64,000 nucleotides of DNA from Streptomyces sp. NBC_00568 (GCF_026341855.1 NZ_JAPENW010000001.1:2843001-2907000); one strand, 5' to 3'. Positions 38,205 to 47,706 are shown, numbered from the stretch's first letter. The notes: generated by a model not told the origin, from the sequence alone. Numbers and translations: made by a program.

Positions 38205-39602
38205 ATGCGTACGCGCCACCGACCCGCCGCCGTCCTGGGTTGTGCCCTGCTGTTCGCGGTCGCAGGGTGCGGCGCGGACGAGCCCTCCGCCGGCGACCGC
38301 TCCTCCCGCCCCGGCGACTTCAACGGTGACGGCTACGACGACTTCGTGGACGTCGTGGAGTCGAAGTCCAAGGACGGCAAGAAGTACGCGGCGAACCTGG
38401 TCGTGGTCTACGGATCGCGCTCGGGCCTCGACACCGCCACGGCACAACGGACTCCGGCCGGCACCGAGAACGACGCGATGTTCATCACGGAGCCCCTGCG
38501 CACCGACCTCGACGGCGACGGTTTCACGGACCTGGTCGGCAGCCGCGGCGCGGGCGGGAGCGCACGCGAGTCCTTCGCGCTGTTCGGCGGCGCCCACGGG
38601 CTGAGCACCGCCCGCCGGCTCGATCTGCCCGACGGCTTCCGCCCGATGGCCGCCGCCGACTTCGACGGCGACGGCTCCGTGGACCTGCTCGACGGAGGCC
38701 ACGGCGGCTCGACCGACCCCGACGCCACCGAGAAGGGCGCCGGCGGCCTGCTCCTGTACGGCCCCTTCGACCGCAAGGGGTCACCGAGCCGACAGGCCGT
38801 GCTCGACCTCAGCCAGCACGACTACGCCACGACCGACTCGGCCACCACCGGCGACTTCGACGGCGACGGCAGGGCCGAAGTGGTGCTCACCTACTCCTTC
38901 GACTCCGACGACGACGACAACGCGCCCACCGACCTGCACTCGGTCGGCGTGTACGAGGGCGACGAACAGGGGCTTGTGCGGGACACCCGTCAGGAGAAGG
39001 CCATCGAGGGCCTGACGGTGCCCGCCATCCCGGCCACCGGGGACGCGGACGGCGACGGCCTCCCCGACCTGCTCGTGCACACCCAGCTCACCGCGACCCC
39101 GACGGGCGCCGTGACGATCCTGTACGGGGCGAAGTCCGGTCTGGACACGGGCCGCGAGCGGACCGTGATCGGCAGCACGGACACCGCCGACCGGCACCCC
39201 ACCGACTTCGGCTCGTCGCCCTCCGTCGGCGACGTCAACGGCGACGGGAGACCGGATGTCGTCGTGAACGCCCCGACCTTCCGCGGTCACGACGGCAAGG
39301 TGACACTGCTGCCCGGCGGGTCGGACGGGGCGCAGTCCCTCGACGGCGAGCAAGCGATCGACGTGGAGACCGACGGCCTGCCCGGCACCCCGAATCCGTC
39401 CTACTGGAACGTCTTCGACCACCGTCCCCCGCTGCTCGACGTCGACGGCGACGGCCACGCGGACGCGGTCGTCTTCGGACGGCGGTACGAGAAGCGGAAG
39501 GGCGCGTATCTGGTATTGCGGGGCACGGACCACGGGTTCGACCCCAAGAAGACACGGCTCTTCACGCCGGACGACATCGGCGTACCCCTGCGGCTGAAGT
39601 AG
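38205..39602 (+). CDS. FG-GAP repeat lipoprotein 2
   Basis: A 465-residue lipoprotein (lipobox FAVAGCG, Cys22) with six or seven FG-GAP/VCBS units: PGDFNGDGYDDFVDV, RTDLDGDGFTDLVGS, AADFDGDGSVDLLDG, TGDFDGDGRAEVVLT, TGDADGDGLPDLLVH, VGDVNGDGRPDVVVN, LLDVDGDGHADAVVF. The start ATG at 38205 has GGAG 9 bases upstream. It lies 155 bases after gene 1 on the same strand with no hairpin clearly seen between them. Confidence 0.85.
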   Translation: MRTRHRPAAVLGCALLFAVAGCGADEPSAGDRSSRPGDFNGDGYDDFVDVVESKSKDGKKYAANLVVVYGSRSGLDTATAQRTPAGTENDAMFITEPLRTDLDGDGFTDLVGSRGAGGSARESFALFGGAHGLSTARRLDLPDGFRPMAAADFDGDGSVDLLDGGHGGSTDPDATEKGAGGLLLYGPFDRKGSPSRQAVLDLSQHDYATTDSATTGDFDGDGRAEVVLTYSFDSDDDDNAPTDLHSVGVYEGDEQGLVRDTRQEKAIEGLTVPAIPATGDADGDGLPDLLVHTQLTATPTGAVTILYGAKSGLDTGRERTVIGSTDTADRHPTDFGSSPSVGDVNGDGRPDVVVNAPTFRGHDGKVTLLPGGSDGAQSLDGEQAIDVETDGLPGTPNPSYWNVFDHRPPLLDVDGDGHADAVVFGRRYEKRKGAYLVLRGTDHGFDPKKTRLFTPDDIGVPLRLK

Positions 39603-39936
39603 CGGCTGAGGCAGCTACATCTGAAGCAGCGGCCGAGGCAGCGGCTGCCGCGACGGCCGACACCTCGGGCCGGGGCCACGGCCCGAGGCACCCGGCGCAC
39701 TCGCGCCCGGACGGGTGGGGCGCGTCCTTCCACGGGCGCGCCCCCTCCGCCTCGTGAGTCCCACCCAGCTCAAACGTTTTTCGAATTCTTGTACAACCTT
39801 CACCAACCTTCGCCGGTCTCCTGTTCGCAACCGCCCGGCCACGCCCGGAACAACTCCAGGCGAACACGGGTGGCACGGCAACCCATTGACTGTGGACGCG
39901 CTCCAGGCGTCCCCGCATGCCGCAGGAGAATCCCGC
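39603..39936. other. Leader / intergenic region before FG-GAP gene 3
   Basis: The first 60 bases carry CAGCGGC-type short repeats. The segment 39770-39830 is AT-richer (AAACGTTTTTCGAATTCTTG) and followed by ACCTTCACCAACCTTCG, a likely promoter. No gene is seen. Confidence 0.45.
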
Positions 39937-41430
39937 ATGCACAAGCGTCACCCGCACCACGTGCGACTCGCCCTCGCGACGGCCACCGCTGCCGCGCTGA
40001 CGGGCGGTCTGCTCACCTTCTCGGCCGCGACCGCGACCGCCGCGGACTCCGCCACGGTCCCGCAGGCCGACTTCAACGGCGACGGCCGCGGCGACGTGGC
40101 CTTCTCGGCGCACGGCGCCTACGTCAGCGGTCACGCCGGCGCCGGCCAGATCGTCGCCCTCTACGGCACCTCCACCGGCGTATCGTCCGCCAAGCGCTCC
40201 ACGATCAGCCAGAACACCTCCGGTGTCCCGGGCACCGCCGAGGCCGGCGACGCCTTCGGCGCCGAGTCGGCGTACGCCGACTTCAACCACGACGGATTCG
40301 ACGACCTCGCCGTCGCCTCCCCGTCGGAGAAGGTCGGCACCGACACCAACGGCGGCGGCCTGGCCATCCTCTGGGGCTCCGCGAGCGGCCTCACCGGCAA
40401 GGGCATCAGCGTCCCGGACCCGTCCCCCTCCTCGCACGACTACTGGGGCAAGGACCTGGCCGCCGGCGACTTCGACGGCGACGGCAAGGCCGACCTGGCC
40501 GTCGGCAGCTCGTCGAGCACGATCTACGTCTACAAGGGCGGCTTCAGCACGGCCGGCACTCCCGGCGGCCGTACGACGATCAAGCCCCCGATCGACACGG
40601 GCACCAACGACGTGCCCTACGGCCCGCTCAGCCTGACCGCGGGCGACGTGAACGGCGACGGCAGGACCGACCTGATCGTCGACGGCTTCGAGACGCAGAC
40701 CGGCGACTACTGGAACACGAACTACTTCGTGCCCGGCACGGCGAGCGGCCTGAGCGTCGCGTCCGCGCAGGCCCTCAAGCCCGGCACGATCACCGGCATC
40801 GGTGACATCAACGGCGACGGCTACGGCGACATCGTCAGCGGCGCGGGCTGGGACGCCACCACGGAGGACGGCATCCCCGTCCCGGACGCCGCCGACGGCG
40901 GCAAGGTGAACATCACCTACGGCTCCGCGTCCGGCCCGGCCGGCACGTCCGGCATCACCCAGAACACCGGCAGCGTCCCCGGCACCTCGGAGGCGGGTGA
41001 CAGCTTCGGCTGGGAGCTGGACATGGGCGACATCAACGGCGACGGCTTCCAGGACCTGGTCGTCTCCGCCCCGGACGAGGACATCGACGGCGTCTCCAAC
41101 ACCGGCATGGTCACCGTCCTGTACGGCTCCGCCGCGGGCGTCAAGGTCTCCTCCGGCGCGCAGTCCTTCTCGCAGAGCACGGCGGGCGTCCCCGGCACCG
41201 ACGAGAAGAGCGACCTGTTCGGCGCGGACGTCAAGCTCGACGACGTCACCGGCGACGGCAAGGCGGACCTGATCGTCGGCTCGTACGAGAACAGCGGCAA
41301 CGGCGCGGTCACCTACCTGCCCTCCAACGGCAGCGTGATCACCACGACCGGCTCCCGCACCGTCTCGCCGAGCACCTCGGGCGTCTCGACCACGGGCACC
41401 CCGCAGTTCAGCGCCGTCTTCGCCGACTAG
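39937..41430 (+). CDS. FG-GAP repeat secreted protein 3
   Basis: A 497-residue protein with a Sec signal (cleavage near ATATAA, about residue 36) and no lipobox. Repeats show the integrin alpha-like form, with GDAFG/GDSFG blades: QADFNGDGRGDVAFS, YADFNHDGFDDLAVA, AGDFDGDGKADLAVG, AGDVNGDGRTDLIVD, IGDINGDGYGDIVSG, MGDINGDGFQDLVVS, LDDVTGDGKADLIVG. The ATG follows GCAGGAGAATCCC. Its closest relatives in the window are the genes at 41600 and 55192, which share the SQNT(S/A)GVPGT(A/P)E motif. Confidence 0.85.
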   Translation: MHKRHPHHVRLALATATAAALTGGLLTFSAATATAADSATVPQADFNGDGRGDVAFSAHGAYVSGHAGAGQIVALYGTSTGVSSAKRSTISQNTSGVPGTAEAGDAFGAESAYADFNHDGFDDLAVASPSEKVGTDTNGGGLAILWGSASGLTGKGISVPDPSPSSHDYWGKDLAAGDFDGDGKADLAVGSSSSTIYVYKGGFSTAGTPGGRTTIKPPIDTGTNDVPYGPLSLTAGDVNGDGRTDLIVDGFETQTGDYWNTNYFVPGTASGLSVASAQALKPGTITGIGDINGDGYGDIVSGAGWDATTEDGIPVPDAADGGKVNITYGSASGPAGTSGITQNTGSVPGTSEAGDSFGWELDMGDINGDGFQDLVVSAPDEDIDGVSNTGMVTVLYGSAAGVKVSSGAQSFSQSTAGVPGTDEKSDLFGADVKLDDVTGDGKADLIVGSYENSGNGAVTYLPSNGSVITTTGSRTVSPSTSGVSTTGTPQFSAVFAD

Positions 41431-41536
41431 CGGCCGGACAGCGGCCGGTCGGCGACAGTCCCGGCCGTTCTCGCGGCGTACTCGGCCCCGAGGCCGCCGA
41501 ACGATCCGCCCGACCACCCCGACCTCCCGTCCCACC

Positions 41537-41566
41537 CCGCCGGGCCCGCGCACACGGGCCCGGCGG
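41537..41566 (+). terminator. Hairpin between FG-GAP genes 3 and 4
   Basis: Perfect 12-bp arms (CCGCCGGGCCCG and its complement) with a 6-nt loop, 107 bases after gene 3 and 33 bases before the next start codon. It may end the first transcript or shape the leader of the second. Confidence 0.6.
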
Positions 41567-41599
41567 TGCCTCGTCCAACGACGTGCTGGAGCCCCCACC

Positions 41600-43036
41600 G
41601 TGCGCAACCGCACCCTCCTCCTGACCGCGGCCCTGACCACCGGCCTGCTCACCGCGCAGCCCGCCACCCCGGCCGCCGCCGCGCCCGCCCCCTACGCGGA
41701 CGACTTCAACGGCGACGGCTACCGCGACCTCGTCGTCGGTGCCCCGGACGCCATCGTCTCGGGGAAGTGGGGAGCGGGCGCGGTGGTCGTCCTCTACGGC
41801 TCGGCGGCGGGCCCCGGCAAGGCCGGGAAACAGCTGATCTCGCAGAACACCGCGGGAGTCGAAGGGGCCGCGGAGACGAACGACGCGTTCGGCTCCTCGG
41901 TGGCCTCCGCCGACCTCGACGCCGACGGTTACGCCGATCTGCTCGTCGGCGCGCCCTACGAGGACGTTCCCGGCGCTCAGACGCGCGGCAGCGTCACCGT
42001 GGTGTGGGGCGGTGCGCGGGGCCTGCGGAACAGTGCCGTCCTCCCGGCTCCGAGCCCGTACGAGGACGGGGACGCCGGCGGCTGTTCGTACGGCACCGGA
42101 GTCGCGGCGGTCAATCCGAAGGCCGCCCCCGGCAGACCCGTGGTCTCCGTGGCGGGCTGGTGCGCCGGCATCGGCCTGACGGGCCCGTTCACCCGGAGCG
42201 GGAAGCCGGTCGGCATGTACCTGAAGATGGACACCCCGTCACTCGACGATGTCGCCCTCGGCGATCTCCGTCGTACCGGACACCCCGACGACATCGACAT
42301 CAGCGTGGGGCTGTCCGACCACCCCTCGGGCGGCGTCTACATCAACGCCTCCGGGCCCAGCGAACCCCTGCCGACGGACGGCGACAACGTGGCCGTCGGC
42401 GATGTCGACGGTGACGGTTACGGCGACCTGGTCGTCGGCGACCCCTCCGACACCGTCATCGACGGGACCCCGCAGGAGGGCACCGGCCACAAGGGCGGGC
42501 AGATCGCCGTCTGGCGGGGCGGACCGAACGGCATCGGCGCCGCCGCCGAGCCGATCCTGATCCACCAGGACACCCCCGGCGTACCCGGTGCGGCCGAGAA
42601 CAACGATTCCTTCGGCGCCGACGTGAGTGTCGCGGACGTCAACGGCGACGGTTACGGCGACATCGCCGTCGGCGTACCCGGCGAGAACCTCGGCTCCCTG
42701 CGGGACGCCGGCTCGGTGATCGTCGTCCCCGGCCGGGCGGGCGGTCCCACGGGCGCCGGTTCCACCAGCATCAGCCAGGACTCCGCCGCCGTACCCGGCA
42801 CCGCCGAACGGGGCGACACCTTCGGTCGCACCGTGCGCCTCGCCGACCTCACCAAGGACGGCAGACCCGACCTCGTGGTCGGCGCGTCCGGCGAGAACAA
42901 CGACACCGGCGGCATCTGGGTGTTCAAGGGCTCCGCCACCGGCCCGGCTACGAAGAACTCGTACAGCGTCATGGGCACCGCGGTGGGGCTCCCCGCGGAG
43001 CACTTCACCAACTGGGCCTCCGTGCTGGCACCTTGA
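41600..43036 (+). CDS. FG-GAP repeat secreted protein 4
   Basis: A 478-residue secreted protein with a Sec signal (cleavage near PAAAAPA, about residue 30). FG-GAP units include ADDFNGDGYRDLVVG, SADLDADGYADLLVG, VGDVDGDGYGDLVVG, VADVNGDGYGDIAVG and LADLTKDGRPDLVVG, with SQNTAGVEGAAETNDAFG and HQDTPGVPGAAENNDSFG linking blades. Starts with GTG at 41600 after CTGGAGCCCCCACC, a leader almost identical to that of gene 5 at 55192. Confidence 0.85.
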   Translation: MRNRTLLLTAALTTGLLTAQPATPAAAAPAPYADDFNGDGYRDLVVGAPDAIVSGKWGAGAVVVLYGSAAGPGKAGKQLISQNTAGVEGAAETNDAFGSSVASADLDADGYADLLVGAPYEDVPGAQTRGSVTVVWGGARGLRNSAVLPAPSPYEDGDAGGCSYGTGVAAVNPKAAPGRPVVSVAGWCAGIGLTGPFTRSGKPVGMYLKMDTPSLDDVALGDLRRTGHPDDIDISVGLSDHPSGGVYINASGPSEPLPTDGDNVAVGDVDGDGYGDLVVGDPSDTVIDGTPQEGTGHKGGQIAVWRGGPNGIGAAAEPILIHQDTPGVPGAAENNDSFGADVSVADVNGDGYGDIAVGVPGENLGSLRDAGSVIVVPGRAGGPTGAGSTSISQDSAAVPGTAERGDTFGRTVRLADLTKDGRPDLVVGASGENNDTGGIWVFKGSATGPATKNSYSVMGTAVGLPAEHFTNWASVLAP

Positions 43037-43300
43037 TCTCCGGTCCCGTGCCGACGCCTTGATCGTTCCGGCCTCCCGGAGGGGGACCGGAAGGGAAGCG
43101 GAGGGGAAGCGAAGGGGACCAGGACGGGAGGCGGGAGGGGAAGCCGTCTCCGGCCGGTTCGCCCCGTCCGGAGCCTCCCCTGCGAACCCGTAGGGGCGGA
43201 CTCGCCTCTCCCGTAGGGGATGTCACAGCTCGGCCCCAATGCCGGGCCCGTTGCCCCGGGCCCGGCACGTCACTCTTCGGGACCAGGTACGTTCGATAAC

Positions 43301-44239
43301 GTGGCTGGATTCAGGATCGGACGCGGCGGACGGGACAACCGTGCCCCGCAAGCGCGACCGCAACAAGGACCGTCGTACGGGCAGACCCCCCAGGGACGTG
43401 GGCAGCAGTCCCCCCAGGGAGGCGGGCAGCAGCCGTACGGCTATCCGCCCGCGCCGTCGCAGCCGCAGTACGGAGGACAGCAGCCGTACGGCGGACAGCA
43501 GGGCGGCTGGCCCCAGAGCGGCGGGCACGGCGGCGGGCACGGTGAGCCGGAGTACTTCGGCGACGGTCACCCGCAGCAGGGCCCGGACCCGTACGCGGCG
43601 AACAGCCCCGGGCACACCCAGGCCTTCTCGATCGGCGAGGACCCGTACAACCAGGGCGAGACCTACCGCGCGGGCGCGGCGGCCGCTCCGCCGGTCGGCC
43701 CCCGGCTGCACTGGAAGGACCTGCTCAAGGGCATCGTGACCGCCCCGAACCGGACCTTCCTCCAGATGCGCGACTACACGATGTGGGCCCCGGCCCTGAT
43801 CGTGACGTTCCTCTACGGCCTGCTGGCGGTCTTCGGCTTCGACGGCGCCCGCGAGGACGCCATCAGCGCGACCCTCTCGAACGCCGTCCCGATCGTCCTG
43901 ACGACCGCCGTCGCCATCGTCATCAGCACGTTCGTCCTGGGCGTGGTCACCCACACCCTGGCCCGCCAGCTCGGCGGCGACGGCGCCTGGCAGCCCACGG
44001 TCGGCCTCTCCATGCTGATCATGTCCATCACGGACACCCCGCGCCTGCTCGTCGCCATGTTCTTCGGCGGCGACGCGTCCTTCGTCAAGATCCTCGGCTG
44101 GGCCACCTGGATCGGCGCGGGCGCCCTGCTGACCCTGATGGTCGGCAAGTCCCACGACCTCCCGTGGCCGAAGGCCCTCGCCGCGTCGGCCATTCAGCTG
44201 GTCGCCATCCTGTCGATCATCAAGCTGGGCACGTTCTAG
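43301..44239 (+). CDS. Yip1-family membrane protein
   Basis: A 312-residue protein with a disordered Gly/Gln/Pro/Tyr-rich N-terminus (QQPYGGQQGGWPQ type, residues 20-140) and a C-terminal domain of about five helices. The domain starts LHWKDLLKGIVTAPNRTF and continues with helices such as ALIVTFLYGLLAVFGF and VVTHTLARQLGG, matching the Yip1 superfamily. The start is the GTG at 43301; no ribosome site is evident and a TA-rich CGATAAC lies directly before it, so the mRNA may be leaderless. The role in bacteria is unknown. Confidence 0.75.
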   Translation: MAGFRIGRGGRDNRAPQARPQQGPSYGQTPQGRGQQSPQGGGQQPYGYPPAPSQPQYGGQQPYGGQQGGWPQSGGHGGGHGEPEYFGDGHPQQGPDPYAANSPGHTQAFSIGEDPYNQGETYRAGAAAAPPVGPRLHWKDLLKGIVTAPNRTFLQMRDYTMWAPALIVTFLYGLLAVFGFDGAREDAISATLSNAVPIVLTTAVAIVISTFVLGVVTHTLARQLGGDGAWQPTVGLSMLIMSITDTPRLLVAMFFGGDASFVKILGWATWIGAGALLTLMVGKSHDLPWPKALAASAIQLVAILSIIKLGTF

Positions 44240-44265
44240 CGCGCTCCGCGCTCCGCGCTCACACC

Positions 44266-44304
44266 CGAGAGGGGCTCCCGGCACCGCGCCGGGAGCCCCT
44301 CTCG
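44266..44304 (+). terminator. Yip1-gene terminator
   Basis: Perfect 17-bp arms (44266-44282 and 44288-44304) with a 5-nt loop, 27 bases after the stop. Confidence 0.85.
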
Positions 44305-44333
44305 CGTTCTCCCGCCGCCCTTTTCGACCGACC

Positions 44334-44577
44334 CGTCCGCCGCTCTGGGCCGGCTCGGCGCCACGGCGGAAGGCCTCCGCGAGGGCCAGCACCAGGAACG
44401 CCATCGCCGGCCACCGCGACCGCCCCGGCCAGGCCGTCGAGCCGTCGTGGGTCACCGGCCCCGAAGGCCCGTCCTGCCGTCGATCGACGGCAGGATCCGG
44501 TGCAGCAGCAGGGCACCGGCGCCGACACACAGGGTGGTCACCACGGCACCGCCACGTGCCAGGAACTGCTCGGACAC
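44334..44577 (-). pseudogene. Possible frameshifted remnant of a small membrane protein
   Basis: From GTG 44577 one frame reads SEQFLARGGAVVTTLCVGAG and ends at 44452. A second frame then reads AMAFLVLALAEAFRRGAEPA, which resembles the last helix of DUF2975 membrane proteins. Together they suggest a decayed gene broken by a frameshift and truncated at the front. Weak evidence; it could be chance. Confidence 0.22.
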
Positions 44578-44605
44578 CGTGGAATCCCAGGCCGTGACTC
44601 TTTCG

Positions 44606-45616
44606 CTAATCCCCCGCGGCCGTATCGACGTCCGGCCCGGGGCCAGGCTGGTATCCGCAGCCGAAGAACACGAACTCACCGGGCTGGACGCGTACTTCGG
44701 TGCGGTCCCAGCGGTAGATGCCGCTCTGCTCGCCCTCGTAGGTGAAGGTCTCCCCGGCCTCGATGGTGACAACCGGGTCCTCCGTCGTCTCGCCGAAGGA
44801 GTTCCACACACCGTCGTCCAGGAATCCGTCGGCGAACCAGCGCTGCTGGAGCTGAGCGCGAACGCCGTACGAGGACGTATTGCGCACCTTCACCGTGTAC
44901 GAGGCGGTGTGAAGAAATTCGTCGTCCGACCGTTCGCCGACCGAGGCCGTCATCTTCAGGGCGGTGGCCGCCGGACAGTCCTCCCTCTGCTGGGTGGGCA
45001 CCGGCTTGCTGTAGACGCCGTCGGTCACCGCGGCCGTCTGGTCCGGACAGTAGAAGGTGACCGCCTCGACGATGAACGCGGCCTGGTCGATCGGATCGGT
45101 GAGGGGCAGCCCGACGGCGTCGGGCACATCGTTCATGTCCGTGCCGTCGGCAAGGGCACCGCAGACGGCTCTCGCGTCCTTGACCACGGCCGCGCGGAAG
45201 TCCGAGACATCGCTCCCGCCGGGTGCCGACGACATGACGCCGTACGACACGGTGCCACTCGGCCACGTGGTGAACCGCGCGACATCACCGACGAACGCCG
45301 TATCGCGGGCCGAAGGGGAACTGAACTCAGGAACAGCGGCATACGGCGGTCCGTCGTCAGGGGAGGACGAGCGACTGGACGCGGACTTCTCGGGTGTGAC
45401 GGATACCGACTTGTGCTTGTCGGACACCGGCTTGCGCTCGTCGTCACCCGCCTGTCGCGCGACGACGACGGTGACGCCCACGACCAACGCGAGAAGAGCC
45501 GCCACGACCCCTGGGATCCGCCACCGCGAGGCCTTGGCGGCGGTTCCGGGCGTGGCCACGCCCGGAACAGGGTGAGGCTGTCCGCCCTCGTTCGTTCTGG
45601 GTGGCGTATCAGGCAT
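44606..45616 (-). CDS. Membrane-anchored hypothetical protein
   Basis: A 336-residue protein with a Pro-rich cytoplasmic N-terminus, one transmembrane helix (IPGVVAALLALVVGVTVVVA, about 34-53) and an extracellular Ser-rich linker. Two globular parts follow: residues 95-205, with two or three Cys (ARAVCGALAD, TFYCPDQTA), and residues 215-320, an Ig-like beta domain (ASYTVKVRNTSSYGVRAQLQ, GETFTYEGEQSGIYRWDRTE). I do not recognise a named family. It is monocistronic. Confidence 0.72.
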   Translation of the reverse strand: MPDTPPRTNEGGQPHPVPGVATPGTAAKASRWRIPGVVAALLALVVGVTVVVARQAGDDERKPVSDKHKSVSVTPEKSASSRSSSPDDGPPYAAVPEFSSPSARDTAFVGDVARFTTWPSGTVSYGVMSSAPGGSDVSDFRAAVVKDARAVCGALADGTDMNDVPDAVGLPLTDPIDQAAFIVEAVTFYCPDQTAAVTDGVYSKPVPTQQREDCPAATALKMTASVGERSDDEFLHTASYTVKVRNTSSYGVRAQLQQRWFADGFLDDGVWNSFGETTEDPVVTIEAGETFTYEGEQSGIYRWDRTEVRVQPGEFVFFGCGYQPGPGPDVDTAAGD

Positions 45617-45722
45617 GATCCGGGGTCCCCCATCACCCTCATGGCCATATCCGGCCGAAGGCGATCACTCTACGAGGTCAGCAGATCCCGCACCCCGGCG
45701 TTACGACAAGCACCACCACAGG

Positions 45723-46232
45723 TCAGAGGGCTTCCTTCGACGGAGTCACCGGCTGTCCTGCCCTGCGCACCGGCGGCAGGGTGCTCCACGGGAAGTTGAT
45801 CCACTCGTCCGTGCGCTTCCACACGTACTCGCACTTCACCAGCGACTGGGTCTTCTCGTAGATCACGGCGCTGCGGACCTCGGCGACGGCGTCGACGCAG
45901 AAGTCGTGCACGAGCTTGAGCGTCTTGCCCGTGTCGGCGACGTCGTCGGTGATCAGGACCTTCTTGTCGGAGAAGTCGATCGCGTTGGGGACCGGAGCGA
46001 GCATCACCGGCATCTCCAGCGTCGTCCCCACCCCGGTGTAGAACTCCACATTCACGAGGTGGATGTTCTTGCAGTCGAGGGCGTAGGCGAGCCCGCCCGC
46101 GACGAAGACGCCGCCACGGGCGATGGAGAGCACGATGTCGGGCTCGTACCCGTCGTCGGCGATGGTCTGGGCGAGTTCGCGTACGGCGACGCCGAACCCT
46201 TCGTAGCTGAGGTTCTCGCGCACGGAAGACAT
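45723..46232 (-). CDS. Purine-type phosphoribosyltransferase
   Basis: A 169-residue type I phosphoribosyltransferase with the PRPP motif VLITDDVADTGKTLKLVHDF and PDIVLSIARGGVFVAGGLAYAL, similar to xanthine/hypoxanthine-guanine phosphoribosyltransferases (Gpt-like). It should salvage a purine base to the nucleotide; the base is not decided by sequence. It starts 10 bases after dcd stops, so the two form a nucleotide-metabolism operon. Confidence 0.85.
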   Translation of the reverse strand: MSSVRENLSYEGFGVAVRELAQTIADDGYEPDIVLSIARGGVFVAGGLAYALDCKNIHLVNVEFYTGVGTTLEMPVMLAPVPNAIDFSDKKVLITDDVADTGKTLKLVHDFCVDAVAEVRSAVIYEKTQSLVKCEYVWKRTDEWINFPWSTLPPVRRAGQPVTPSKEAL

Positions 46233-46242
46233 GCTCCTCGAC

Positions 46243-46818
46243 TCAGACCTGGGTGCGGTGGAAGTTCAGGAAGGACCGCGAGGCGGTCGGACCGCGCTGA
46301 CCCTGGTACCGGGAGCCGTACCGGTCGCTGCCGTACGGGAACTCGGCCGGCGAGCTGAGCCGGAACATGCACAACTGGCCGATCTTCATCCCCGGCCACA
46401 GCTTGATGGGCAGCGTCGCGAGGTTGGACAGCTCGAGGGTGACGTGCCCGGAGAACCCGGGGTCGATGAACCCGGCGGTGGAGTGGGTGACCAGCCCCAG
46501 CCGTCCCAGCGAGCTCTTGCCCTCCAGCCGCGACGCGAGGTCGTCGGGCAGCGAGATGACCTCGTACGTACTGGCGAGGACGAACTCTCCGGGGTGGAGG
46601 ATGAACGGCTCGTCACCCTCGGGCTCGACGAGCCGCGTGAGGTCCGCCTGCTCGACCGAGGGGTCGATGTGGGGGTAGCGGTGATTCTCGAACACCCGGA
46701 AGTAGCGGTCGAGCCGCACGTCGATGCTCGACGGCTGCACCATGAATTCGTCGTAGGGATCGATCCGGACCCGCCCGGCGTCGATCTCGGCCCGGATGTC
46801 CTTGTCTGAGAGAAGCAC
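46243..46818 (-). CDS. dcd: dCTP deaminase
   Basis: A 191-residue trimeric enzyme that converts dCTP to dUTP for thymidylate synthesis. Motifs: [19 protein letters not shown] at the start, [16 protein letters not shown], the nucleotide-binding [19 protein letters not shown] (catalytic Glu within [16 protein letters not shown]) and [13 protein letters not shown]. In many actinobacteria the enzyme is bifunctional, deaminase plus dUTPase; sequence inspection does not settle this. Cotranscribed with the phosphoribosyltransferase. Confidence 0.95.
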   Translation of the reverse strand: MLLSDKDIRAEIDAGRVRIDPYDEFMVQPSSIDVRLDRYFRVFENHRYPHIDPSVEQADLTRLVEPEGDEPFILHPGEFVLASTYEVISLPDDLASRLEGKSSLGRLGLVTHSTAGFIDPGFSGHVTLELSNLATLPIKLWPGMKIGQLCMFRLSSPAEFPYGSDRYGSRYQGQRGPTASRSFLNFHRTQV

Positions 46819-46968
46819 GCCCTGAGGATACGCAAGGCGCGCGGAGCCACCACAATCGCGGCGGCACCGCGCGCCCGTCCTACTCCGTCACTGCGACGGC
46901 GCCACTGTTCCGGCGCCCCTGTTTCTCCACCACTGCTCCGGCGCCCAGCTACTGCGCCCACTGCTCCG

Positions 46969-47139
46969 TCACTGCTTCTCCAAGGCCACCGACACCGGGA
47001 CCGGCACCACACTGCGGAGCCGGGCACAGCGTGGACACCGGAGCAGCCGGCCGGGGCCGAGACGCTCGGCCTGCTGCATCGGGAACGAAGCGGTGCTGAA
47101 CACGTGCCCCTCGGCACAACGGACGACGGTGCGCTCCAT
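46969..47139 (-). CDS. Small zinc-ribbon-like protein
   Basis: A 56-residue protein starting MERTVVRCAEGHVFSTASFP and containing CAEGH early and CPRCARL late, so two knuckles could bind one zinc ion through Cys/His. The ATG at 47139 is preferred; a TTG 24 bases upstream is possible. Small proteins of this type are widespread in streptomycetes as I recall. Function unknown. Confidence 0.6.
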   Translation of the reverse strand: MERTVVRCAEGHVFSTASFPMQQAERLGPGRLLRCPRCARLRSVVPVPVSVALEKQ

Positions 47140-47407
47140 CAAGTCCCAGAGTCCCTTCCCCAAGAGCCGCGTCAGGCTGATGCCCTGACAACGAAAGCCA
47201 CATTACGGGATGAAAGGGACGGCTCTCCAGGCGGCACTCCGATCCCGCCCGGACCCTCTTCAAGGCCACCACCGTACGCCCCAACTCCGGCCGCCCGCAG
47301 CCGCATCCACCCTCCGAAACGCGAGCGGGCCCCGCGGCTTCGACGCCGGGAGCCGGGCATGAGGTAGAGTGAGCGAGCATTCGGCACCGGCCCAACCGGC
47401 GTCTTAC

Positions 47408-47481
47408 GCGGGTGTAGTTTAGTGGTAGAACATCAGCTTCCCAAGCTGAGAGTGCGAGTTCGATTCTCGTCACCCGCTCCA
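47408..47481 (+). tRNA. tRNA-Gly (anticodon CCC)
   Basis: 74 bases fold as a tRNA: acceptor GCGGGTG pairs with CACCCGC, D arm with AGTGGTAGAA, anticodon stem TCAGC/GCTGA with loop TTCCCAA (anticodon CCC), T arm with GTTCGATTC. CCA is encoded. It decodes GGG glycine codons, which are frequent in this high-GC genome. Confidence 0.96.
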
Positions 47482-47486
47482 TGTGA

Positions 47487-47513
47487 AACCCCCAGGTCGA
47501 TGACCCGGGGGTT
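47487..47513 (+). terminator. tRNA-Gly terminator
   Basis: AACCCCCAGGTC pairs with GACCCGGGGGTT (one mismatch) over a 3-nt loop and is followed by TCTTTGTT, a classic intrinsic terminator with T-tract. Confidence 0.85.
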
Positions 47514-47706
47514 CTTTGTTGCCCAAACCAATGAGCGGGGCGCGCACCGCAACCGCACCATAAGGACCGGTCAACTGCCGGCGGGTCCTCTCGGTGGCCG
47601 GCCGCATGAGCGTCGTGGCGCCTGGGTGGCTCGAACAGCCGAGACACGCGTACGTGAACGCGTCCCGGCTGTCCCCAGCTTGTTTCGGGTTGCGACGGGC
47701 CGCAGG

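Larger units (their letters stand above)
44240..44605. other. Intergenic region with terminator and a possible remnant
   Basis: Contains the Yip1-gene terminator (44266-44304) and a stretch with coding-like hydrophobic peptides in two minus-strand frames (see 44334-44577). Confidence 0.4.

Noticed and set aside
39562..41667. 701-codon minus-strand frame over FG-GAP gene 3
   Set aside because: Val/Arg/Ala-rich antisense frame without motifs.
47408..47481. tRNA-Gly as an integration (att) site
   Set aside because: No integrase gene and no repeat of the tRNA 3' end is seen nearby; the flanking genes are ordinary.
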